Source: Holophaga sp.
GTDB lineage: Bacteria; Acidobacteriota; Holophagae; Holophagales; Holophagaceae
Reading direction: 5' to 3'
NCBI GenBank assembly: GCA_031292735.1
Contig: JARLGP010000066.1
Span: 11,158 to 75,157 of the forward strand
DNA: 64,000 nt
Shown here: positions 42,511 through 50,370 of the stretch, piece after piece
Layout of the letters: each line of letters starts with the position of its first letter
Position numbering within the stretch: the first letter of the stretch is position 1
Translations under genes and position numbers: made by a program
The notes under the pieces: generated by a model
What the model was told of the DNA's origin: nothing
Databases searched by the model: none
Seen by the model: the letters and a program-made list of their open reading frames with translations, nothing else

Positions 42511-43487
42511 CCAGTGAACTTTATGCCCCCGGCAAGATCCGCCTGATCGAAGTGCCCGAGCCGGTATTGGCTCCGGCCCCGCCCGCGGGCGTTTCCGGGC
42601 AGATCCTGTTCCAGCCGGAAACCGCCTGCCTGTGCGGCTCCGACCTGCCGTACTTCAATGGCACGGACGAAGATGTGATTGAACAGGGCCATTCCCTGCA
42701 CGAGATGATCGGCACCATCGTCGCCACCAACGGCAGCAAGTGGCGGGTGGGCGACCGAGTGCTGGGGATGCCGGTGAAGCAGAAGGGCCTTTCCGAGCGG
42801 TTCGTCCTGAACGAGAACCGGGCCTCGGCGCTGGTGACCGGCCTGCCCGAAGAGCAGCTGCTGATGTCCCAGCCCCTGGGCACGGTGATCTACGCCCTGA
42901 AGAAGCTGCCCACCCTGCTGGACCAGGACGTGGTGGTGGTGGGCCAGGGGCCCATCGGCCAGCTCATGAACGCGTCCTTGAGGAACCTGGGGGCCCGGCA
43001 CATCATCGGCATCGATCTCCTGGAGTCCCGGCTCGAGGTCGGCCTGCGGATGGGCGCCACGGAGACCGTGTGCAACGCCAAGTGCGACCCGGTGGCCGCC
43101 GTGAAGGAGATTCTCGGCGGGAGCCTGCCGGGCGTGGTCATCGAGTGCGTCGGGCACCAGGACCACCAGTTCAACCTCTGCATCGACCTGGTGCGGGATG
43201 GCGGCCGCCTGCTCTGCTTCGGGGTTCCGCCGCCGGTGCTGGACGGGCTCCGCTGGCGCGACCTGTTCTTCAAGAACGCCACCGTGCACACCTCCATCGG
43301 CCCCGATTTCGACCGGGATTTCCCCCTGGCCATGAACTGGATCAAGGAAGGGCGCCTGGACGTGGCCCCGCTCATCACCCACGCCTTTCCGCTGGCCAGG
43401 GTGCAGGAGGCCTTCGAGCTGTTCCGGAACCGCACCGACGGGGTGCTCAAGGTGATCGTCAACTTCCCTTCCCGAAAGATGTCATGA
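42504..43487 (+). CDS. Zinc-dependent MDR-family dehydrogenase
   Basis: 327 residues. The catalytic zinc region is CLCGSDLPYF with HEMIG; the four-cysteine structural zinc lobe of classical alcohol dehydrogenases is missing. The Rossmann domain has VVVVGQGPIGQLMNASL with Asp in GIDLLESRLEVG, favouring NAD(H). Further blocks are VVIECVGHQDHQFNLCIDLV and GRLDVAPLITHAFPLARV. It overlaps both neighbours (7 bp and 4 bp), so it is translationally coupled in the operon. Substrate unknown, probably an alcohol or hydroxy acid made by this pathway. Confidence 0.8.
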   Translation: MLTSELYAPGKIRLIEVPEPVLAPAPPAGVSGQILFQPETACLCGSDLPYFNGTDEDVIEQGHSLHEMIGTIVATNGSKWRVGDRVLGMPVKQKGLSERFVLNENRASALVTGLPEEQLLMSQPLGTVIYALKKLPTLLDQDVVVVGQGPIGQLMNASLRNLGARHIIGIDLLESRLEVGLRMGATETVCNAKCDPVAAVKEILGGSLPGVVIECVGHQDHQFNLCIDLVRDGGRLLCFGVPPPVLDGLRWRDLFFKNATVHTSIGPDFDRDFPLAMNWIKEGRLDVAPLITHAFPLARVQEAFELFRNRTDGVLKVIVNFPSRKMS

Positions 43488-44161
43488 GCCCGACCGCGCG
43501 CAGACTCGGCCTGCTGACCCTGGGGCAAAGCCCCAGGGAGGACGTGACCCCCACCTTCAAGGCGATCCTGGGCGGCTCGGTGGGCATCCTGGAACGGGGC
43601 GCCCTGGACGGGCTCGACCGGGAGGGCCTGCTGCAGGTGACGGCCAAGGACGGCGAGAGCCCCCTGGAGACCCGCCTGGGATCCGGCGCGGCCATCGGCC
43701 TTTCCCGGGCGGCCCTCATGCCCCACCTGATCGCAGCCGGCACCGAGCTTTCCGGCGTCTGCGACCGGGTGGTGCTGCTCTGCTCGGGCGAGTTCCCGGC
43801 CCTGGCCGCCGCCTGCCCCCGGCTGATCCAGCCCATCCGGATCCTCCGGGGCGCCATCAGCGCCGTGGCCGAGCACCGGCTGCTGGGCCTGATCGGGCCC
43901 GCCTCCGACCTGGCCGCGGCGCCGGCCCAGTGGCGGCCCTACGCGCCCAACCTGCTCTGCGCCGCGGCTTCCCCGTACGACGGGCTGGCCACCGTCATGG
44001 CCGCCGGGCGGGAGCTGGCCAGGCAGGGCGTCGACTTGATCTTCCTGGACGACATGGGCTTCAGCGAAGTGCACCGCCTGGCCGTGGCCGGGGAAACCCG
44101 GCTGCCGGTGGTGTGCGCCACCACCCTCACCGCCCGGATGCTGTGCGAACTGGTGGGCTGA
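43484..44161 (+). CDS. aroM: AroM family protein
   Basis: 225 residues. The N-terminus RRLGLLTLGQSPREDVTP is the AroM pattern, and the body has VVLLCSGEFPALAA and FLDDMGFSEVHRLAVA. AroM proteins resemble the Asp/Glu/hydantoin racemase superfamily and have no proven function. Here it is coupled at both ends (ATGA with the dehydrogenase, TGATG with the amidohydrolase). AroM genes in catabolic operons suggest a racemase-like or isomerase-like role on the substrate; this is inference. Confidence 0.75.
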   Translation: MSPTARRLGLLTLGQSPREDVTPTFKAILGGSVGILERGALDGLDREGLLQVTAKDGESPLETRLGSGAAIGLSRAALMPHLIAAGTELSGVCDRVVLLCSGEFPALAAACPRLIQPIRILRGAISAVAEHRLLGLIGPASDLAAAPAQWRPYAPNLLCAAASPYDGLATVMAAGRELARQGVDLIFLDDMGFSEVHRLAVAGETRLPVVCATTLTARMLCELVG

Positions 44162-45429
44162 TGCCACCGGAGAATGGAGCTGCAATGCCTTCCGACTTGA
44201 ACGTCATCAACGCTGCCCAGATCGCCATGGTGCGGGACCACGGCGGGCCGCGCAAGGGGTCCGCCCAGGACGAGCTGGACCTGGTGCCCCATGGGGTGGT
44301 GGCGATCCGCAACGGCCTGATCGTGGCCGTGGGCGAGGCTTCGGTGCTGCGCGAGTTCGGCGAAGACGTGCCCACCCTGGACGCGGCAGGCGGGTCGGTG
44401 GTTCCGGGCTTCGTGGAATGCCACAGCCATCCCCTGTTCGCCGGGAACCGGCACTGGGAGTACGTGCAGCGGCTGCACGGCGCCAGTTCCAGGGAGATCC
44501 GCGCCGCGGGCGGCGGCATCTGGTCCACCATCCTCGCCACCCGGAAGGCCGACGACCAGACCCTGCTGGACCAGGCCGCCCGCGCCTACCGGGCCATCCT
44601 CCGCGGCGGCGTCACCACCCTGGAAGTCAAGTCCGGCTACGGCCAGAACCCCGAGCAGGAACTGCGCCTGCTGGGCCTGCTCCGGCAGTCCGCCGCCAGC
44701 ACGCCCATGGACCTGGTCTACACCTTCCTGGGCGCGCACATCGCCCCCCAGGACGGCCTCAGCGCCGAAGCCTACGCCCGCCAGGTGCGGGAGGAGATGC
44801 TGCCGGCCGTGGTGCGGCAGGGCATCGCGGATTTCCAGGACCTCTCCTGCGAAGAGGGGGACTTTTCCGCACCGCTGGCCCAGGAGCTGCTGGAGGCCTC
44901 GCGCCGGGTCGGGCTGCCGGCCCGGGTGCACGCCGACGCGTCCTCCCCTTCCCGGGGCTGGAGCACCGCGGTGGCGGGCGGAGCGGTGAGCGCCGACCAC
45001 CTCACCTACACGCCCGACGAAGAGATCCGCGCGGTGGGCAGCACCGACACGGTGGCGGTGCTGCTGCCGACCGCCGAGCAGTTCTACCTGGATCCCCAGC
45101 GGGCCAACGCCCGCCTGTTCATCCAGGAGAACGTTCCGGTGGCCATCGCCACCGACTACTGCTCCTCCTTCCAGGCCACCTCCATGGCCCTGTCGATCTC
45201 CCTGGCCTGCAGCTGGTTCCACATCACCCCGGCGGAGGCCATCGTCGGCGCCACCCTGAACGCCGCCTACGCCCTGCGCAGGAACCGGGACCGGGGCTCC
45301 ATCGAGGTGGGCAAGCGCGGCGACCTCACCGTGCTGGACTGCGCCCACCCCAACGAACTGGGCACCCGGATCGGCGCCCCGCTGATCCGGCAGGTGGTCG
45401 CCCAGGGAAGGGTCATCCACCGGAGCTAG
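44161..45429 (+). CDS. HutI-like amidohydrolase (imidazolonepropionase family)
   Basis: 422 residues. Metal site HSHP in VECHSHPLFAGNRHWEYVQR, then AAGGGIWSTILATRKA and TTLEVKSGYGQNPEQE, all close to HutI. A later His in ADHLTY and Asp in IATDYCSS complete the metal site. HutI hydrolyses imidazolone-5-propionate to N-formimino-glutamate. No hutH (histidine ammonia-lyase) or hutU (urocanase) is near, so the natural substrate may be a different cyclic amide. The ATG at 44161 overlaps the aroM stop; an alternative ATG at 44185 has GGAG upstream and a better spacing. It is the last gene of the operon. Confidence 0.75.
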   Translation: MPPENGAAMPSDLNVINAAQIAMVRDHGGPRKGSAQDELDLVPHGVVAIRNGLIVAVGEASVLREFGEDVPTLDAAGGSVVPGFVECHSHPLFAGNRHWEYVQRLHGASSREIRAAGGGIWSTILATRKADDQTLLDQAARAYRAILRGGVTTLEVKSGYGQNPEQELRLLGLLRQSAASTPMDLVYTFLGAHIAPQDGLSAEAYARQVREEMLPAVVRQGIADFQDLSCEEGDFSAPLAQELLEASRRVGLPARVHADASSPSRGWSTAVAGGAVSADHLTYTPDEEIRAVGSTDTVAVLLPTAEQFYLDPQRANARLFIQENVPVAIATDYCSSFQATSMALSISLACSWFHITPAEAIVGATLNAAYALRRNRDRGSIEVGKRGDLTVLDCAHPNELGTRIGAPLIRQVVAQGRVIHRS

Positions 45430-45446
45430 GCCGCACATTATTTGGA

Positions 45447-45462
45447 TGTGATCCAAGTCACA
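45447..45462. promoter_or_regulatory. CRP-type binding site
   Basis: TGTGA-TCCAAG-TCACA matches the full consensus half-sites of cAMP receptor protein (TGTGA-N6-TCACA). It lies between the end of the amidohydrolase gene and the DASS transporter start (45625), about 160 bp before the latter, a plausible activator position. A CRP/FNR-family regulator would link this transporter to carbon or redox state. Confidence 0.55.
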
Positions 45463-45624
45463 GTTCCCGAAACTGAAAGGCAGATGAAAGGTCTGACCCA
45501 TAGAGTTGGATAAGCCCTTTTCATGCTCATCGAGTCAGGACGCGTTTGGATCGTGTGACCCATGCGCGTTTTCGGAATCCAATCCCAGAGCCGGGTGTTC
45601 CGGCCCTTTTCCGCGGGGACCCTC

Positions 45625-47322
45625 ATGTCGAATCCTGAATCCAGCGTTGGCTGGTGGCAAGGCGCCAAGCCTTTGCGCCTGGTGGCGACCCTGGCCATCG
45701 GCCTGGTGCTTTACGTAGGTTTGCCGAAGCTGGCCCCCGCGCCGAATGCCAAGATCTTCACCGGATCGGTGGTGGTGAAGCCGGCCCCCAAGGGCCCGAA
45801 GCCGGCGGCCCAGGCCCCGGCCCCGGCTCCTGCACCGAAGGCCCAGGCCGCCACGGATGCCCGATCCACCCTGGAAGCCTCCATCCGGGCCCAGCTGGAA
45901 ACCGAGGCCAAGGCCAAGGCTGACGCCGACGCCAAGGTGAAGGCCGAAGCCGACGCCAAGGCCGCCACGGCGGCCGAGAAGGTGCGCCAGGCCGACTGGG
46001 TGCGGGGCCTGCACATGTTCGCCATCTTCCTGGCGACCATCATCGGCATCATCATCCGGCCCCTGCCCATGGGCGCGGTGGCCATCACCGGGGCGGCGGT
46101 CTGCGCCTTCAGCGGCACCCTGACCATCTCCCAGAGCCTCAGCGGCTATTCCGAAACGGCGCTCTGGCTCATCGTCGTGGCCTTCATGTTCGCCCGGGGC
46201 TTCATCAAGAGCGGCCTGGGCACCCGGATCGCCTACTTCTTCATCCGCCTTCTGGGCAAGCGCACCCTGGGCCTGGCCTACGGCATGGCCGCCACCGAGT
46301 TCGTGCTGGGGCCGCTGGTGCCCAGCAACACCGCCCGCACCGCCGGGGTCATGATGCCCATCGTGCGCTCCCTGGCCCGGGCCTACGGCAGCAACCCGGA
46401 CGACGGCACCGCCCGCAAGATCGGCGCCTACCTGACCATGGCCACCTTCTACATCGACCTGAGCATCAGCGCCATGTTCCTGACCGCCATGGCCGCCAAC
46501 CCCATGACCCAGAAGTTCGCCGCCGATTTCGGCATCAAGATCACCTGGGGCAACTGGTTCATCGCCGGCATCGTGCCCGGCATCGTCAGCCTGCTGGTGG
46601 TCCCCTACGTCCTCTACCTCCTGTACCCGCCCGAGATCACCCACACCCCCGAGGCGGTGGAGATGGCCAACGCCAAGCTGAAAGAGATGGGTCCGGTGAG
46701 CACCACGGAATGGCTGATGATCGGCGTGTTCGCCATCGTGCTGGTCATGTGGGTGTTCGGCGACGCGTACTGGGGCATCGACGGCACCACCGCCGCCCTG
46801 GTGGGCCTGGGCCTGCTGCTCATCACCGGCGTGCTGAAGTGGTCGGACGTGCTGTCCGAAACCAACGCCTGGGACGTGCTGTTCTGGACCGGCACCCTGA
46901 TCATGATGGCGGGCTTCCTGAACAAGATGGGCATGATCCCCTGGTTCAGCAAGGTGATGGCGGCCTCCATGGCGGGCCACAGCTGGAAGGTGGCCTTCCT
47001 GGTGCTGGGCCTCACCTACTTCTACGCCCACTACTTCTTCGCCAGCATGACCGCCCACGTGGGCGCCATGTATGCCGCCTTCCTGGGCGTGTCCCTGGCC
47101 TGCGGCGCCCCGCCGATGCTGGCGGCCCTGGTGCTGTGCTTCTTCTCCAACCTGCACGCCAGCATGACCCACTACGGCACCGGCCCGGCCGCGGCCATGT
47201 TCGGCCAGGGCTTCGTGCCCATCGTCACCTGGTGGCGCCTGGGCTTCATCATCAGCGTCGTCAACATCGTGATCTGGGTCGGGGTCGGCGGTGCCTGGTG
47301 GAAGGTGCTGGGCCTCTGGTAG
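45625..47322 (+). CDS. DASS-family anion:Na+ symporter with a long inserted linker (dicarboxylate/2-oxoglutarate carrier-like)
   Basis: About 565 residues. Around a dozen membrane helices; DASS signatures include SETALWLIVVAFMFARGFIK, GLAYGMAATEFVLGPLVPSN (SNT-type motif), NAWDVLFWTGTLIMMAGFLN and HASMTHYGTGPAAAMFGQGF. It carries C4-dicarboxylates, 2-oxoglutarate or citrate. Odd feature: residues 50-122 between the first helix and the core are a Pro/Ala-rich stretch followed by a highly charged Ala/Lys/Asp/Glu helix, not seen in normal DASS carriers. ATG 45625 has GGGGA upstream; a longer start at 45562 is possible. The CRP-type site upstream may control it, and a terminator follows at 47343. 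Confidence 0.8.
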   Translation: MSNPESSVGWWQGAKPLRLVATLAIGLVLYVGLPKLAPAPNAKIFTGSVVVKPAPKGPKPAAQAPAPAPAPKAQAATDARSTLEASIRAQLETEAKAKADADAKVKAEADAKAATAAEKVRQADWVRGLHMFAIFLATIIGIIIRPLPMGAVAITGAAVCAFSGTLTISQSLSGYSETALWLIVVAFMFARGFIKSGLGTRIAYFFIRLLGKRTLGLAYGMAATEFVLGPLVPSNTARTAGVMMPIVRSLARAYGSNPDDGTARKIGAYLTMATFYIDLSISAMFLTAMAANPMTQKFAADFGIKITWGNWFIAGIVPGIVSLLVVPYVLYLLYPPEITHTPEAVEMANAKLKEMGPVSTTEWLMIGVFAIVLVMWVFGDAYWGIDGTTAALVGLGLLLITGVLKWSDVLSETNAWDVLFWTGTLIMMAGFLNKMGMIPWFSKVMAASMAGHSWKVAFLVLGLTYFYAHYFFASMTAHVGAMYAAFLGVSLACGAPPMLAALVLCFFSNLHASMTHYGTGPAAAMFGQGFVPIVTWWRLGFIISVVNIVIWVGVGGAWWKVLGLW

Positions 47323-47342
47323 AAGGCACGGCGAACACCGTC

Positions 47343-47370
47343 AAGGAGGCCCCTTCCGGGGCCTTCTTTT
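47343..47370 (+). terminator. Rho-independent terminator after the DASS transporter
   Basis: GGCCCC-TTCC-GGGGCC stem with AAG/CTT extending it, followed by TTTT. It starts 20 bp after the transporter stop and may also serve the convergent nucleotidase gene. Confidence 0.75.
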
Positions 47371-47385
47371 CGTTGCCTTCGCCGC

Positions 47386-48285
47386 TCAGGTGGCACAGCC
47401 CCCCGGCACGGGAATCGCCATGCCCGAGCAGGCCAGCTTCACCCCGTCGCGCAGCGCCAGGTCCATGCGGCCCAGGTTCACCCCGGCGAACCCCACCTGG
47501 AAGATCTCGGTCTCGCCCACCCGCACCGGCGCCTCCATGAAGGTGTGGGTGTGGCCGCCGAGGATGACGTCCAGGCCCGGCACCCGCCTGGCCAGGTTCA
47601 GGTCGTCGATGGCCTCGCCCTGGCGGTCGTAGCCCAGATGGGAAAGCAGCACCACCAGGTCCACCTTTTCCACCGCGCGCAGGCGCTCGACCACGGGCCC
47701 CAGCGCCCGCACCGGATCCCGCCAGACCACGCCGGCATGGTTCTCCCGCGACACCAGCCCCTGGAAGTCCACGCACACGCCGGTGATGCCCACCGTGATC
47801 CCGGGCAGCCGCTTCACCGTCCAGGGCTGGAGCCGGGACGCCAGGGCGGGGGCGCCGCCGGCATCCAGGTTGCAGTTCACGATGGGGAACCGGGCTTCGG
47901 CCATGGCCGCCACCAGCCCCTCGACGCCGTTGTCGAAATCGTGGTTGCCGAGGGTGCCCGCGTCGTAGCCGCACATGGACATCAGTTTGAAATCCAGGAA
48001 GCCCTTGTACTGATTGAAGTAGGGGGTGCCCTGGAACACGTCGCCGGCGTCCAGCAGCAGGACGTTGGGCGTGTCCCGCCGGATCTGCCGCACCAGGGTG
48101 GCCCGGCGGGCGATGCCGCCCCTGCCGGTGAGCGCGCCGTTTCCGGGGCCGAAGGGCTCGATGCGCGAGTGGGTGTCGTTGGTGTGCAGCAGGGTGATCC
48201 GGGCCGGCCCCTCCCCAGCCCGGAGCGGAAGCCGCGAGGCCAGCAGGGCGGCCCCCATGGACTGGATGAAGGCGCGCCGTTCCAT
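47386..48285 (-). CDS. 5'-nucleotidase/metallophosphoesterase catalytic half (Tat-exported)
   Basis: 299 residues. N-terminus MERRAFIQSMGAALLASRLP has a twin-arginine motif and a hydrophobic core, so folded export is likely. The calcineurin-like dimetal site is complete: LLHTNDTHSRI, LLDAGDVFQGTP, TLGNHDFDNG, LLSHLGYDRQGE and ILGGHTHTF. It stops where the UshA/5'-nucleotidase C-terminal substrate domain would start; that domain is the separate gene just upstream (48296-49093). The two are 10 bp apart, an operon. Together they should release phosphate from nucleotides in the periplasm. Confidence 0.85.
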   Translation of the reverse strand: MERRAFIQSMGAALLASRLPLRAGEGPARITLLHTNDTHSRIEPFGPGNGALTGRGGIARRATLVRQIRRDTPNVLLLDAGDVFQGTPYFNQYKGFLDFKLMSMCGYDAGTLGNHDFDNGVEGLVAAMAEARFPIVNCNLDAGGAPALASRLQPWTVKRLPGITVGITGVCVDFQGLVSRENHAGVVWRDPVRALGPVVERLRAVEKVDLVVLLSHLGYDRQGEAIDDLNLARRVPGLDVILGGHTHTFMEAPVRVGETEIFQVGFAGVNLGRMDLALRDGVKLACSGMAIPVPGGCAT

Positions 48286-48295
48286 GGTGCCGCTC

Positions 48296-49093
48296 CTAGA
48301 ACCGGAAGGCCCGGGCCTGGATGGCCTGGGCGAGATCGGGGGAGAACCGGTAGCGGGCGCCGGCGGGGGCGAGGATCGGCTTGCCTTCCCGGCCGCGGCG
48401 CGCGCAGAAGTCGATGACCAGCTGGCGCACCAGGCGGCTGGTGAGCACCGCATCGCGGCCCCGCTTGAGGGTGGGCGTGGCGTCGCCGTTGGCCAGGAGG
48501 TAGTCGCTGGTGGCGATGCGGAACCGGCCGGCGGGATCGATGGCGCTGCCGTCGCTCCAGGTGATGGAAACCAGCGGGTGGTCGCGGCTGCCGGTGACCG
48601 AGGCCAGGATGCCCGAAACCGGCTCCCCGCCCTTGCGTTCGATGGCCTCCTTGACGATGGCGACCACCTCGGCGCCGGAGTATTCGGCCACCACCAGGTC
48701 GTCCTCGAAGGGCACCACCTCGTAGATGTCGCCCACGTGCACCGGCCCCGCGGCCAGGTCGCGGCGGATCCCGCCGGCGTTGGTGAACGCCGCCCGAACC
48801 TCCCCGCCCACGGCCGCCGCGGCGCCCTCGCGCATGATGTCGGCCAGGAAGAAGCCCAGGGGGAATTCCCCCGGCGCCCCGGCCCGCTTCATCCCGGCGG
48901 GGGCCTGGGCGATGACCCGGCCGAACGAGGCATGGATCTCCGCCGCATAGGGCGCGATGACCGTGGCCAGTTCCGGATCGTCCGGCACCGCCGCGCCGAC
49001 CGCCGCGGGGCCGCCGCGCTCCATGCGCGGCGCCTGGGCCGCCAGGAGCAGCCCCAGGGACCAGGTTCCAAGCAGCAGCCCCAGCCTTTTCAC
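48296..49093 (-). CDS. 5'-nucleotidase C-terminal domain protein (separate gene)
   Basis: 265 residues. Signal peptide VKRLGLLLGTWSLGLLLA with cleavage near AAQA. The rest is the C-terminal substrate-binding domain of UshA-type enzymes: PLGFFLADIMREGAA, AAFTNAGGIRRDLAAG, VGDIYEVVPFEDDLVVAEYS and FRIATSDYLLANGD. The catalytic metallophosphoesterase domain is in the next gene, so the usual one-chain enzyme is split, with the order of the halves swapped in the operon. Start is a GTG at 49093 with AAAGGG upstream. It is exported by Sec while its partner uses Tat, which is odd for one complex. Confidence 0.8.
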   Translation of the reverse strand: MKRLGLLLGTWSLGLLLAAQAPRMERGGPAAVGAAVPDDPELATVIAPYAAEIHASFGRVIAQAPAGMKRAGAPGEFPLGFFLADIMREGAAAAVGGEVRAAFTNAGGIRRDLAAGPVHVGDIYEVVPFEDDLVVAEYSGAEVVAIVKEAIERKGGEPVSGILASVTGSRDHPLVSITWSDGSAIDPAGRFRIATSDYLLANGDATPTLKRGRDAVLTSRLVRQLVIDFCARRGREGKPILAPAGARYRFSPDLAQAIQARAFRF

Positions 49094-49191
49094 CGCAACC
49101 CTTTCGTTTTGAGTCCTGACGGAAGCCTAGGACCGCCGGCCCTGTGCTGTCCACTGGAAACCCGGCCGGGCGGCCCTAAGGTCGGGGACAG

Positions 49192-50370
49192 TCAGGACCG
49201 GGGAAGCATGAGGAGGGCAGCCTCAAGCAGGTGGAATGGGATGCGCTCCTGCTCCAGCCGAAGCTGACCTCCGCCCTCCTGCCGCAGGATCGCCAACGCC
49301 GCGCTTTCCTCCCCGGTCAAGCCATCGATGTCCACGGAAACCGGGGCCGGTTCCTCACCCCAGAGGCCCGGATCAGCCATGAGCGTCGCGGAATCCATCA
49401 GCAGGGACCGCACCGCGGGAAACCGCCGGCGCAACCGGGCCAGCATCGCCATTCCGTGGGTGTCCAGGTCGCCCCAGTAGTAGAGTTCCACAGCCCTCAA
49501 CCAGTCCGCCTGGGAGAGCAGTTCCAGCCCGTAGCCCAGCCCGAAGATGACGATGGCGGCGGTCATGGGCGGAAAGGCCAGGCCGTTCACCTTGTTTTCG
49601 GTGAGGAAGACCCGCCGGACCGGAAGCCGCAGGGTAGCGAACTGCGCGACGGGGACCGTGAGGTCATCCAGCCCAAGGGTGGCCAGAGCTGGATCCAGAA
49701 TGCGGAACCGGACCTGGGGCGGTTCGAAGGCCAGGCCAAAGCGTTTCTCGAAGCCATGCTGGGACAGGCCGGTGGCGGCCTCGTGGATGGCTTCAGACGG
49801 CAACAGCGCATTCAGCAGGTCGGTGAGAATCCCCTTGTGCCCCTCGATGAATTTGCTGTCGATACCCGGGAGATCGATCTGCCGCAGGTAGATTCCGGGA
49901 CGGGGATGCCCGAGGAACCACTCCGCCACCCTCAGCAAGCGCGTCCAGACGACGGCGAAGGACAGCGGCGCCATCGGCTTCCGGTCCAGGAAAGGACGCA
50001 GCCCGGGCAGCCGGTCCAGGGTCTCCTGGACCAGCGCCTTGAACATCCCGGCCTCCTCCGTCTTGCCGATGAAGGCGAGAAAGCCTTCCTCGAAGTCGAA
50101 GCTGGCCGCGCAGGGGAGTTGCTGGGGGCCAAGCTTCTGGTAGCGGACCGTGGCCCATTCCAGCCGGAAGGCGATCCCATCCTGCTCCCGCAGGCGTTCC
50201 AGAGCGGCCCTCAGCGCGCTGAATCCATCCAGCGCGGCCTGACCCGAGGGACTCCCGAACGGAACGACCCACGGCTGCCAGGTCCGCCCGGCCAGGACCT
50301 CGCGGTGGTAGTCGCAACCACTCCAGTGGCGCATGGCCCTGGCCCGGAGTGAGTCCAGCGACGGGATCAC
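49192..50370 (-). CDS. jetD: Wadjet JetD (plasmid-cleaving TOPRIM nuclease; DUF3322/DUF2220)
   Basis: 392 residues. The N-terminal DUF3322 arm is followed by a TOPRIM-type DUF2220 domain: VFLTENKVNGLAFP (Glu), then VELYYWGDLDTHGMAMLARL with the DxD pair. JetD is the nuclease of the Wadjet (MksG/EptD) complex and cuts circular DNA captured by the SMC-like motor. GTG start 50370 overlaps the jetC stop (GTGA). It is the last gene of the five-gene run, and the 98-bp gap downstream separates it from the nucleotidase. Confidence 0.85.
   Translation of the reverse strand: MIPSLDSLRARAMRHWSGCDYHREVLAGRTWQPWVVPFGSPSGQAALDGFSALRAALERLREQDGIAFRLEWATVRYQKLGPQQLPCAASFDFEEGFLAFIGKTEEAGMFKALVQETLDRLPGLRPFLDRKPMAPLSFAVVWTRLLRVAEWFLGHPRPGIYLRQIDLPGIDSKFIEGHKGILTDLLNALLPSEAIHEAATGLSQHGFEKRFGLAFEPPQVRFRILDPALATLGLDDLTVPVAQFATLRLPVRRVFLTENKVNGLAFPPMTAAIVIFGLGYGLELLSQADWLRAVELYYWGDLDTHGMAMLARLRRRFPAVRSLLMDSATLMADPGLWGEEPAPVSVDIDGLTGEESAALAILRQEGGGQLRLEQERIPFHLLEAALLMLPRS

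Noticed and set aside
44161..45429. Calling the amidohydrolase a definite hutI of a histidine-utilisation operon
   Set aside because: Motifs fit HutI, but hutH and hutU are missing and the other operon genes do not belong to the Hut pathway, so only HutI-like is justified.
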